DNA of 64,000 nt from a bacterium (lineage in GTDB: Bacteria > Myxococcota_A > Bradymonadia > UBA7976 > UBA1532), in the NCBI GenBank assembly GCA_030426085.1, contig JAUHYW010000033.1, positions 28,642 to 92,641 of the forward strand, written 5' to 3'. Positions 51,876 through 64,000 of this stretch are shown piece by piece. The notes under the pieces were generated by a model. That model worked only from the letters and a program-made list of their open reading frames with translations. It was not told the origin of the DNA and did no database searches. A program made the position numbers and the translations under genes. The stretch's first letter is position 1, and each line of letters begins with the position of its first letter.

Positions 51876-52856
51876 TCAGCCGCGGGCGCTGCCGATGGCG
51901 TCGGAGGCCATCGTCTGGGTCCGGCCGAGCACCTCGGCCAGCTCGGCCTGCAGGCGGGCCAGCTCGGCGGTCTGGCGCTCGATGGTCGCCTCGAGCGACT
52001 GCACCCGGAGCTGCTTGAGCTCGAGCGTGGCCGCGCCCTCCTGCTCGGCGATGCGGGCCTCGAACCCGGCCTCGGCGGTCGCCTCGGCGATGGCCGCCTC
52101 GCGGGCCGCCTTCACCTTGGCCTCCAGGGTCGCCGGGAAGCCGGCCACCTTCTCCCGCAGGGCCTCGATCTCGTCGCCCTTCGCCTCGAGGTCCGCCTCC
52201 CGCTCGGCGAAGACCTTCTCCAGCCGCTCGCCCTCCTCGGCCAGCCCGCGCTCGAGGTCGCGCTTGCGCTCGGCGAAGGCGTGATCGGCCAGGGTGCGGG
52301 TGCGGGCGGCCTCGTAGTCGAAGTCGGCCTCGGCCCGCTCGCGGGACTTGCGCCGCTCGGCGTCCTCTTCGGCCACCTTGGCGGTCCACGCCTCGGCCTC
52401 GCCGGACCACGCCCCGCGGAAGCCCATGATCTCGTCGTCGAGCGCCTTGCGGGCGGCGGCGGCGTCGGCGTCGAAGGCCGCGTCCCGGGCGGCCCGCTCG
52501 GCGGCGCGGATGGCGACGGCCTCGGCGGCCACGGTCACCTCGCGCAGCTCGGCCAGCCGCCGGGTCTCGACCTCGATGGCCCGGGCCAGCTCGGTGCGGC
52601 GCACCGTCTCGGCGTCCACCGTCGACTTCAGGCCCGAGACGACCCCGCCGAACTCGAGCTGCAAGGCGGCGAGGCGGTTGACGATGCTCTCCTCGGTGTA
52701 GCCCGCCGCCCGCTCGGCGATCTCGGCGTCCTCCGCCCGGGCGGCGGCCTCGGCGCGGGTCTCGATGCGCTCGGCCTGCTTCGCCCGGCGGGCGGCGAGG
52801 GCGTCGAACGCCTTGAGGATGTCGGCGGTGCTCGTCGGGATGTCGGTCTGGCTCAC
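51876..52856 (-). CDS. Coiled-coil protein (copy 2)
   Basis: 326 residues from GTG 52856 (GAGGAG upstream). A short N-terminal motif, STADILKAFDALAARR, parallels the helix of the previous protein. The rest is a continuous Ala/Glu/Arg-rich coiled coil. 94 nt separate it from the next start on the same strand, so the two probably form an operon. Function unknown; the heptads suggest a structural or scaffolding role with the neighbouring protein. Confidence 0.6.
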   Translation of the reverse strand: MSQTDIPTSTADILKAFDALAARRAKQAERIETRAEAAARAEDAEIAERAAGYTEESIVNRLAALQLEFGGVVSGLKSTVDAETVRRTELARAIEVETRRLAELREVTVAAEAVAIRAAERAARDAAFDADAAAARKALDDEIMGFRGAWSGEAEAWTAKVAEEDAERRKSRERAEADFDYEAARTRTLADHAFAERKRDLERGLAEEGERLEKVFAEREADLEAKGDEIEALREKVAGFPATLEAKVKAAREAAIAEATAEAGFEARIAEQEGAATLELKQLRVQSLEATIERQTAELARLQAELAEVLGRTQTMASDAIGSARG

Positions 52857-53093
52857 GGGGCTGCTCCTCGGGGCTGGGGGGCGGTCTCTGTGTCGCCCCC
52901 GGTTGACGAAGAGCAGTATGCCGCACCCCTCCTGACAGCTTCGGTCAGCAGGGATCGCCGCCGCGCGCTTTTTCCACGAAGGGGTCGAGCGGGGCCCCGA
53001 GGCGCCCGAAACCCAGGCGGGGCCATGCACAGGGCTGTTGCCAGCGTGGTGTCAGGAGAGATCGGCAGCCCGCTGCGGGGGGCGGCCCTCCTG

Positions 53094-53591
53094 TCAGGTT
53101 TCGCCCGGGTCCCCGCGCCGCCACTGGCGCACGCCGACGCCCAGCAGCGCCAGCCAGACCAGCCCGATCACGACCCGCGAGCCGGCGCGCCCCGGGGCCG
53201 CCGCGCAGGCGTCCTGCGGCTCGGTGCGGGCCACCTCGCCCACCACGCAGCGGTTGCACTGCTCGAAGGACTTCTCCGGATCGGGCGTGCAGTTCGCCTG
53301 CGGCTCACAGATGCCGTCGGTGCCGTCGAAGCGCACGCAGTAGGTGCCCGGCGCCAGCCCCGACCAGCACGGATCGACACACAGCAGGCACTCGTCGACC
53401 TCGGTGTCGGGGTCGTCCTCGCACAGCGTATCCCGCACGCAGTTGCCGTACTCCGGGCCGGGCAGGGTGCACGCGTCGCCGTGCCCGGCGCCCTCGCAGG
53501 CGAAGAACGCCGCCGGGATGTTGGCCGCCGCCGACGCCGCCCACAGCATCAGCGCCATCCCGCTCAGGGGTCCGAACACCGCGCGCATCAT
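53094..53591 (-). CDS. Small secreted Cys-rich protein with C-terminal anchor
   Basis: 165 residues. Two ATGs, at 53591 and 53588, overlap the helicase stop. A signal peptide (MALMLWAASAAANIPA) is followed by about ten cysteines (FFACEGAGHGDACTLP, CLLCVDPCWSG, CNRCVVGEVA), then a C-terminal helix VVIGLVWLALLGVGV and a QWRRGD basic end. That is a MYXO-CTERM-like sorting or anchor signal. It is translationally coupled to a cytoplasmic helicase, an unusual pairing that may reflect shared transcription only. Function unknown. Confidence 0.6.
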   Translation of the reverse strand: MMRAVFGPLSGMALMLWAASAAANIPAAFFACEGAGHGDACTLPGPEYGNCVRDTLCEDDPDTEVDECLLCVDPCWSGLAPGTYCVRFDGTDGICEPQANCTPDPEKSFEQCNRCVVGEVARTEPQDACAAAPGRAGSRVVIGLVWLALLGVGVRQWRRGDPGET

Positions 53592-55972
53592 GCCTCCGCC
53601 TCCGGATCGGCCTCGTCCAGCCCCCGGCCCTCGACCAGCGTGGCCGGCAGCAGGGGGGAGGGCGCGTCGCTGGCGATCAACCAGAGCTGATGCGCCGCCC
53701 GGGTGGCGGCGACGTGCAGCAGGTGCCGCGACTCCACGTCCTCGGGATACTGCCGGGCGGTGGGCTCGAGCAAGACGATGTAGTCGTACTCCAGGCCCTT
53801 GATCTGGAAGACGTCGGTCACGTCGATGCCCGGGCTGAAGTCGAACTCCTGCTGCCGGATGCGGCGCAGGTCGGGCACCTCGGCCCGCTTCAGGCTCTTG
53901 TAGTACAGATCGGCCACCGCCGCCGTGCGGGCCACCAGGGCCACGCTCGACCGCCGCTCGCGGTCGCGCAGGCTCTTGAGGGCGTCGGCCAGGAAGGCCA
54001 CCGCCTCGCCGGTCTCGGTGAAGCGCAGCATCTCGACCGGGGCCCCGTCCCGGGCGTCGCGGGCCTGCACCGCCGGCGCCAGCGGCCCCAGAACATGCCG
54101 GGCGAGCGCCATCACCTGGCGGGTCGAGCGATAGCTCACCGACAGCGGGGGCAGCACATGGGCGTCGAGGCCGAGCTGCTCGACGAGCACGTCCCAGTCC
54201 TCGAAGCCCGCGTCCAGGCTCAGCCGCTGCGCCGTATCGCCGGCCAGGGTCACCGGCCCCCCCGGGCGCACCGCGTCGCACAGCACCTTGATCGTCATCG
54301 GCGACAGATCCTGCGCCTCGTCGGCCACGACGTGCTCGTAGCGCACCACCTGCCCCGAGGGCCCCGTCAGCCGCCCGTACTGGAGCTGGCACAGCCGCAG
54401 GATGGCCGCCAGATCGTCCACGTCCAGCCGCCCGGTGATGTCGCCCTCGTCGATCGAGACCCCGTCGATGCCGGTGCGCAGCGCCGGGTCGAGGTGGCTG
54501 CGGTCCAGCGGATCATCCGCCTGCCGGGCCACCGTCTCGACGAGCTGGTTCAGCTCCCAGTCGTAGTACGCGAAGCCGCTGCGATCGAGCGCCGCGGCCA
54601 CCCGGACCCGATCGCTGAACAGCTCGGCCCACGCCTCGAACGGATCACCCAGCTCGTCGCGGGCCTGCTCGATCGTGCGGGTGATCGGGACCCGGTGAGC
54701 CGCCAGCACCGCCTTGCCGTCGCTCTCCAGCCACCGCTCCAGGGCCGCCAGCCGCTGCATCGGCGGCAGGTTGCGCCGGCGGACCCAGGCGTCGAGCAGC
54801 CCGTCGCCGCCCGCCTCGCGCATCGCGTCGTCCCACCCCCGGCCCCGCTCGCGCACCGCGTCGGCCAGCAGATCGAGCAGCGCCGGGGCCCGCTTGAGCC
54901 GCCGGGCGCCGGTGGGCGTCTCGTCGGTCAGCTTGCGCTTCTTCATGCGCGGCACCAGCCGCTTGCAGGTCTCCATCGCCCACTTGGGGAAGGTGCGGAT
55001 GGGCACCCCCCGCACGTCCAGGGCCGGCAGCACCCGCCCCACGTAGCGCCGCAGCGCGTCGCCCGGGGTGATGATCAGCACCCGCTTGCCGGCGAAGCGG
55101 CTCTTGTCCTCGAAGTGCAGGAACGCCACCCGGTGCAGCGCGATGGTCGTCTTGCCGGTGCCCGCCCCGCCGCGGATGATCACCACCCCCGAGCGCTTGT
55201 CGGTGATGATGCGGAACTGCTCGGGGTCGATGAGCGCGGTGATCTCGGGCAGCCGCTGATCGGGCCCGTAGCGCCCGAGGTGCTCGCCCGGGGCCCGGAT
55301 GGCGGTGCCCGCGCCGCCCGCCAGCCGGCTGCGATCGGCCGCCATGCGCAGCCAGCCCTCGTCGGGGTCGCGCACCAGCACCCGCTCCCCCTGCTGCAAG
55401 CGCACCAGCGCGCCGTCCTCGATCTTGAGCGTGCGCCGGGCCCGCACCTGCCCCGCCTGAAGCTCGCCGGCGAAGCGCTCCTCGTACTCGTCGCCCTCGC
55501 GGTAGCAGTAGTAGATGCGGCTGATGGGCGAGTTGCGCCAGTCGACGATCTGCACCCCCCGGCGGGTGTCGATGAACGCCCGCCGCCCGATGAGGACCTC
55601 CCGCACCCGGGGCTCGCCCTGGTGCACATCCTCGAGGCGCAGGCGGGCGAAGTACGGGCTGCGGGGGTCGGCCGGCGGGGCGTACTCCCGGCTCTGCGCC
55701 GCCCGCAGCGCGGCGAGGCGGGTCATGTGCTCGACCAGCATCGCGTGATCCTCGGCCCGCTCCTCGGCGAGCTGATCGCGCAGCGAGGTCAGCTCCCGGT
55801 CGAAGTCCACCCCGCTCACCGGGGCCGCGATGGCCCGGGCCAGCTCGCTCTGGACGTGGTGCAGCACCTGCTCCTCGTCGGCGATGAGGGCCCGCTCCTC
55901 GGGCGCGAGGGTGTCGGTCTCGGGGCTCGGCCGGGCCAGGACCGGCTCATCGGGCGGCGCATCGGACGGCAT
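53588..55972 (-). CDS. HelD-like SF1 (UvrD-type) helicase
   Basis: 794 residues from ATG 55972. The N-terminal coiled arm (residues 20-120, EEQVLHHVQSELARA) and the VDWRNSPISRIYY segment match HelD, the helicase-like factor that recycles stalled RNA polymerase. Walker A GGAGTGKTT (about 267-275), VADEAQDLSP (motif II), a SYRSTRQV motif and a C-terminal LLHVAATRAAHQLWL complete the UvrD fold. A closely related repair helicase is a less likely alternative. Confidence 0.85.
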   Translation of the reverse strand: MPSDAPPDEPVLARPSPETDTLAPEERALIADEEQVLHHVQSELARAIAAPVSGVDFDRELTSLRDQLAEERAEDHAMLVEHMTRLAALRAAQSREYAPPADPRSPYFARLRLEDVHQGEPRVREVLIGRRAFIDTRRGVQIVDWRNSPISRIYYCYREGDEYEERFAGELQAGQVRARRTLKIEDGALVRLQQGERVLVRDPDEGWLRMAADRSRLAGGAGTAIRAPGEHLGRYGPDQRLPEITALIDPEQFRIITDKRSGVVIIRGGAGTGKTTIALHRVAFLHFEDKSRFAGKRVLIITPGDALRRYVGRVLPALDVRGVPIRTFPKWAMETCKRLVPRMKKRKLTDETPTGARRLKRAPALLDLLADAVRERGRGWDDAMREAGGDGLLDAWVRRRNLPPMQRLAALERWLESDGKAVLAAHRVPITRTIEQARDELGDPFEAWAELFSDRVRVAAALDRSGFAYYDWELNQLVETVARQADDPLDRSHLDPALRTGIDGVSIDEGDITGRLDVDDLAAILRLCQLQYGRLTGPSGQVVRYEHVVADEAQDLSPMTIKVLCDAVRPGGPVTLAGDTAQRLSLDAGFEDWDVLVEQLGLDAHVLPPLSVSYRSTRQVMALARHVLGPLAPAVQARDARDGAPVEMLRFTETGEAVAFLADALKSLRDRERRSSVALVARTAAVADLYYKSLKRAEVPDLRRIRQQEFDFSPGIDVTDVFQIKGLEYDYIVLLEPTARQYPEDVESRHLLHVAATRAAHQLWLIASDAPSPLLPATLVEGRGLDEADPEAEA

Positions 55973-56184
55973 GGACGCCTCGGAGGTCGTGGGGGGCGGA
56001 TGGTTGTATCAGAAGCCGGCGCCGGCAGGCCACCACCCGTCGGGGCCGGCGCGGACCGGGGCGCCGGGCGACCCCCGCCGACGAAACGTCGCCTCGGCGT
56101 ATCGCATGGTTGCGTTGCGCCGGGCGGATCTCTATTGTGCGCGCGCCGAGAGCCATATCTCTACCCATGCGTGTGCGAGGGAAC

Positions 56185-58097
<1,913 letters not shown>

Positions 58098-58101
<4 letters not shown>

Positions 58102-59363
58102 ACGCGAGCGCCGGCCCCGACGGGGGCCCCATCGACGAGATCCGCCCCGCCGCGCATCAGAGCGTGGCCCCGACCGACCGCGTCATCGGCGACACCGGCC
58201 CCGCGCCGGGCCCGCTGGTGGTCGCGATCGGCAGCATCCACGGCAACGAGCCGGCGGGCACGGCCGCGCTCGAGCGGCTGTTCGACGCCCTCGACGACCG
58301 GGGCCTGAGCCCCAGGGGCCGCCTCGTCGGCCTGCGGGGCAACATCCGCGCCGGCCGCCGGGGCCGGCGGTTCATCACCCGCGACCTCAACCGGAGCTGG
58401 ACCGCCGACGGCCTCGCCGCGCTGCTGGCCCACGACCCCGGCGCGCCCGACGACCCCTGCGCCGACCAGGACGAAGACTGCGAACAGCGGGAGCTGCTCG
58501 AAGTGCTCGTGCCGCTGCTCGCCGAGGCCACCCGGCCGATCGTCTTCCTCGACCTGCACAGCTCGTCCGGCGAAGGCCCGCCCTTCTGCTGCATGGCCGA
58601 CGTGCTGCGCAACCGCCCCATCGCGTTCGGGGTGCCGGTGCCGGTCATCCTCGGGCTCGAAGAGGTCATCGACGGGGCCCTCATCGGCTACCTGACCGAC
58701 CTGGGCCACGTCGGGGTCGCCTTCGAAGGCGGCCCGCACTTCGCCCCCGACACCGTCGACAACCACCTCGCCATCCTGTGGCTGACCCTGATCAACGTCG
58801 GCCTGCTCGACGCCGCCGACGTGCCCGACCTCGACGCCCACCGCCGCCGGCTGAGCACCGCCACCGCGGGCGTGCCCCCGGTCATCGAGATCCGCCACCG
58901 GCACGTCATCCAGCCGGGCGACGCCTTCGAGATGCACCCCGGCTACGACAACTTCCAGCCCATCGCCCGCGACGAGCACGTCGCCGACGACCGCCGCGGC
59001 CCGGTGACCGCGCCCGAAGAGGGCCTGATGCTGCTGCCGCTCTACCAGGGCCAGGGCGACGACGGCTACTTCGTCGGCCGCCCGGTCAACCGCTTCTGGC
59101 TGCGGGCCTCGGCCCGGCTGCGGGGCGACACCATCGACCGGCTCTTCCCCGCGCTGCCCGGCGTGCAGCGCGACCCGAACCGGCCCGACGGCTACCTCGT
59201 CGACCCCACCATCGCCCGCTATCGCACCACCGAGATCTTCCACCTCTTCGGCTACCGCCGCGCGCGCAGCCAGGGCGACCTGCTCGCCTTCAGCCGCCGT
59301 CGACCCGACTTCGACGCCCTCGACGCGCTGCCCCCCGAGCTCACCCCGCTGCTCGACCGGTGA
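58098..59363 (+). CDS. Aspartoacylase/succinylglutamate desuccinylase-type zinc amidase
   Basis: 421 residues from ATG 58098 (ATGA overlap). Zinc carboxypeptidase-like fold with VAIGSIHGNEPAG (His and Glu, about 47-50), TRDLNRSW (about 95) and FLDLHSSSGEG (His about 152), the M14/AspA site. It would hydrolyse an N-acyl amino acid or amide bond. Its gene sits between a ligase that makes such bonds and a Rieske oxygenase, so the three may process one small molecule. The C-terminal barrel domain (EIRHRHVIQPGDAFEM) is also present. Confidence 0.85.
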
Positions 59364-60445
59364 GCGACGTCGAGCTCAAGCTGCTGCCGCCCCAGGGCAA
59401 GGGCCACACCTCGGCCGCCCGGATCGCCGACGACTGGTACATCGCCTGCCGCAGCCCCGCGCTGAAGCCCGGCCGCAAGCAGGCCATCGAGCTGCTCGGC
59501 ACCCCCATCGCGCTCTACCGGGGCACCGACGGCGCCCCCGGCGCGCTGCTCGACCGCTGCCCCCACCGCAACGTGCCGCTCACCACCGGCGCGGTCGTCG
59601 GCGCCGAGCTGCAATGCGGCTACCACGGCTGGCGCTTCGACCGCACCGGCGAATGCACCCGGGTCCCCGGCCTGTGCGGCGAAGCGGCCCACCGCGGCCG
59701 GCGGGTGCCATCGTTCGCCACCGCCGAGCGGGATGGCTTCGTCTGGGTCTATGCCACCCCCGACGTCGAGCCCGCGCGCGAACCGTATGCCTTCCCCCAC
59801 CTGGGAGAAGCCGGATGGCACGCGGTCTACGACGTCGTCGAGGCCGACGCCACCGTGCACGCCGTCGCCGAGAACGCCCTGGACGTGCCCCACACCGCCT
59901 TCCTGCACGGCGGCCTCTTCCGCAATGACTCCGACGACCGGCAGACCATCGAGGTCGTCGTCCGGCGCTGGCACGATCGCATCGAAGCCCAATACATCGG
60001 CGAAGCCCGCCCCGAGGGCCTCGTCGGCCGCATCCTCGCCCCCGGCGGCGGCGAGGTCGAACACTACGATCGCTTCATACTGCCCGGCATCACCGAGGTC
60101 GAATACAAGCTCAGCGATCGCAGCCACATGGTCGTCAGCAGCGCCCTGACCCCCATCCGTGACTTCCACACCCGCCTCTTCACCGTCGTCAGCTTCAAGC
60201 TGCCCCTGCCCGCCTGGCTGGTGAAGCTCGTCGTCAAACCCATCGCCCGACGCATCTTCGGTCAAGACAAAGCCATGCTCGCCCTGCAACGGCAGAGCAT
60301 CGAGCGCTTCGGCGGCGAGCGCTTCGTCAGCACCGAGCTCGACGCCCTCGGCCCGGGCATCCTGCGCCTGCTGCGCAACGCCGAGCGCGGCCACCGCGCG
60401 CCGATGGACGCGCCCGAGGTGAAGCGGTTCGAGATGCAGGTGTGA
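59360..60445 (+). CDS. Rieske non-heme iron oxygenase, alpha-type subunit
   Basis: 361 residues from GTG 59360 (overlaps the upstream stop). The Rieske [2Fe-2S] cluster has CPHRNV (about 67) and CGYHGW (about 86). The catalytic mononuclear iron site is ENALDVPHTAFLH (about 170). This fits monooxygenases or demethylases of the vanillate/PaO type rather than a ferredoxin. A separate reductase is not in the window. The operon partners suggest oxidation or demethylation of an amide-containing compound. Confidence 0.9.
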   Translation: MSDVELKLLPPQGKGHTSAARIADDWYIACRSPALKPGRKQAIELLGTPIALYRGTDGAPGALLDRCPHRNVPLTTGAVVGAELQCGYHGWRFDRTGECTRVPGLCGEAAHRGRRVPSFATAERDGFVWVYATPDVEPAREPYAFPHLGEAGWHAVYDVVEADATVHAVAENALDVPHTAFLHGGLFRNDSDDRQTIEVVVRRWHDRIEAQYIGEARPEGLVGRILAPGGGEVEHYDRFILPGITEVEYKLSDRSHMVVSSALTPIRDFHTRLFTVVSFKLPLPAWLVKLVVKPIARRIFGQDKAMLALQRQSIERFGGERFVSTELDALGPGILRLLRNAERGHRAPMDAPEVKRFEMQV

Positions 60446-60485
60446 AGACCCGGCCGGCGGGCGCTTGGCGGCGGGTGCCATCTGC

Positions 60486-60514
60486 TTGACCGGTCCGGTG
60501 AGTGGTGCCATCCT
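60486..60514 (+). promoter_or_regulatory. Putative promoter of the TSP3 gene pair
   Basis: TTGACC (60486-60491), a 17-nt spacer and CATCCT (60509-60514), with a short leader before ATG 60578. It resembles the sulfatase promoter in its TTGACC box. Confidence 0.35.
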
Positions 60515-60577
60515 GCCTGCGGGTTCTCGAATACACGGACTCGGGGTGGGTGACCCATCCCGGAAAAGGGCCTCACC

Positions 60578-61965
60578 ATGCGCCAGCTCTCCATCGTCGC
60601 GCTCCTGCTCCTGCCCGCGCTGCCCGCCCGCGCCGCGCCCGTCGACCGCGGCGGCGACCCGCTGCCCGGCGACGGCCCGGCGTGGACGATCACGCTCGAA
60701 GACGACGACCACCTGCCCCAGCGCCTCTTCGTCGGCGGCCAGCGGGTGCGGGACATCGTCGTGCGCCGGTCGGGCGTCGTGACCTTCGACGACGGCGGCC
60801 TCGACGTCGGGGCGCCCGGCCCGCTGGCCGACGTGGCCATGGCCTCGCTGGTCGCGCCCTTCTGGACCCCGCTGGCGGACGCGTGCCCCGACGGCTCCCC
60901 GCCGGGCGAGGTGCGCCGCACCGACACCCCGGAGGGCGTGCGCTTCGCCTGGATCGACGCCGCGCCGCCCGGCTGCGACGGCGCGCGATCCACCTTCAGC
61001 GTCGAGCTGTTCATCGAGGGCGACGCGCTGCGGGCGGTCACCTTCCGCTACGAGGCCCTGCCCATCGCGACCCCGGCCGTCGAGCCCCGGGCCGGCGTGC
61101 GGCTGGGGCGGGGCGGGGGCGCGGCGACGGTGATGGAGCTGTTCCCCGATCCCGACGGCGGGGCCATGCGGGGGCGGGCCAAGTGGCTGCTGGAGGGCTC
61201 GAGCGACGGCGAGCCGGGCGTGTGGATCATCGAGCTGGACGCCGAGGGCGGCATCCTGGGCGACCCCGACTTCGACGGGCGGCGCAGCGTCGACAACTGT
61301 GAAGACGACTCCAACCCGCAGCAGGAGAACCTGGACGGCGACCGCGACGGCGACGCCTGTGATGACGACGTCGATGGGGATCTGATCCGCGACGTGACCG
61401 ACAACTGCCCCCGGGTCGCGGACGCCGACCAGACCGATCTGGACCGCGATGGGCTGGGCGACCCTTGTGACCCCGATGACGACGGCGACGGCTGGCCCGA
61501 CGAATTCGACCACTGCCCCCGTACGGTCGACCGGGCCAACCTCGACCTCGACGGCGACGGCCGGGGCGACGCGTGCGATCCCGACCCCGACGGGGACGAC
61601 CGGGCCGCCGGGCGGTGGACGACCCGGGTCGATCTCTGCCCGTGGGCCCCCGACCCCTTCGGCCGCGACGCCGACAAGGACGGCCTGGGCGACGTATGCG
61701 ATCTGGCCCCCCGGACGCCGTGTCGCTGGGGCTGCTGGTGGCAGTCGGACGCCGACGGCGACGGGGTGGGCGACGCGCTCGACCGCTGCCCGTACACCCC
61801 CGACCCCCGGCAGCTCGATCTCGACGGCGACGGCGTCGGCGACCGCTGCGACCCGGACCGCGACGGCGACGGGGTCTTCGACCTGCTCCAGCTCTGCGTC
61901 GGCGACGCTTGTCCGCCCCTCATTCGCCCCGATAGATTCGGGGAGCCGCCCGCGGAGCCCTTCTG

Positions 61966-61966
<1 letters not shown>
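60578..61966 (+). CDS. Secreted NIDO-like/thrombospondin type 3 repeat protein
   Basis: 462 residues. Signal peptide ends ALPARA-APV. Residues 35-225 are a beta-rich domain with LFVGGQRVRDIVVRRSGVVTFDDGG and ASLVAPFWTPLADAC, resembling a NIDO (nidogen-like) domain. From about 240 there are at least five TSP3 calcium repeats (DNCEDDSNPQQENLDGDRDGDACDDD, DNCPRVADADQTDLDRDGLGDPCDPD in pattern, quoted in part). It is a calcium-stabilised surface or matrix protein. The next gene overlaps its stop and has the same architecture. Confidence 0.75.

Positions 61967-64000
<2,034 letters not shown>

Overview
The window is about 64 kb of very GC-rich DNA, densely coding, with strong G/C preference at third codon positions. 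Several features point to a myxobacterium-like member of the Myxococcota or a neighbouring former deltaproteobacterial lineage such as the Bradymonadia. These are the smc-ftsY gene order, a lexA promoter with two boxes close to the Myxococcus-type LexA motif, many lipoproteins with Asp/Pro/Ala spacers, MopE-type and thrombospondin type 3 calcium-binding repeats, and C-terminal helix-plus-arginine sorting tails resembling MYXO-CTERM. The lineage assignment is inference. No tRNA, rRNA, CRISPR array or complete insertion sequence was found.

Bases 1-10.4 kb: the 3' end of smc, then ftsY with an N-terminal membrane anchor and a terminator. A five-gene run follows: two related outer-membrane beta-barrel proteins, a membrane HEAT-repeat protein, a 1,476-residue MinD/ParA-type ATPase with a huge acidic repeat linker, and a PilZ-domain protein. 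The last three overlap by 4 nt, so they look like one envelope or cell-polarity module.

10.4-19.9 kb: housekeeping genes. groES-groEL and lexA are on the minus strand. A Maf-YggS fusion, a NamZ-family muramidase, a small orphan protein, a NadD-DUF2520 fusion, a crotonase-family enzyme and a small beta-barrel protein are on the plus strand.

20.0-30.4 kb is the accessory region. It holds a collapsed TIR-STAND remnant, a transglutaminase-like gene cut by an in-frame amber codon, a Cys-rich lipoprotein and 1.15 kb of repeat-rich non-coding DNA. Next come a truncated copy of a cytochrome-like lipoprotein gene, a LysR regulator and, divergent from it, a two-domain protein joining a neutral-ceramidase-like amidase to a flavin amine oxidase. 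The intact cytochrome-like gene follows, as the last gene of a three-gene lipoprotein/membrane operon. The two copies of the cytochrome gene bracket the LysR/fusion pair, which suggests insertion or segmental duplication.

30.5-47.9 kb: an orphan cytoplasmic protein, a secreted TSP3 protein, a hybrid histidine kinase with an altered N-box, an Na+/alanine-type symporter, MutM, a membrane sulfatase carrying a MopE-like insert, a giant MopE-repeat lipoprotein, a DEAD-box helicase and a TauE/SafE permease.

47.9-64 kb: two tandem GAF-domain paralogues and two tandem coiled-coil proteins on the minus strand, then a HelD-like helicase overlapping a small secreted protein. On the plus strand lies a tightly overlapping trio: glutamate-cysteine-ligase-like protein with CBS domains, aspartoacylase-like zinc amidase and Rieske oxygenase. 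Two secreted TSP3-repeat proteins follow, the second running off the window end.
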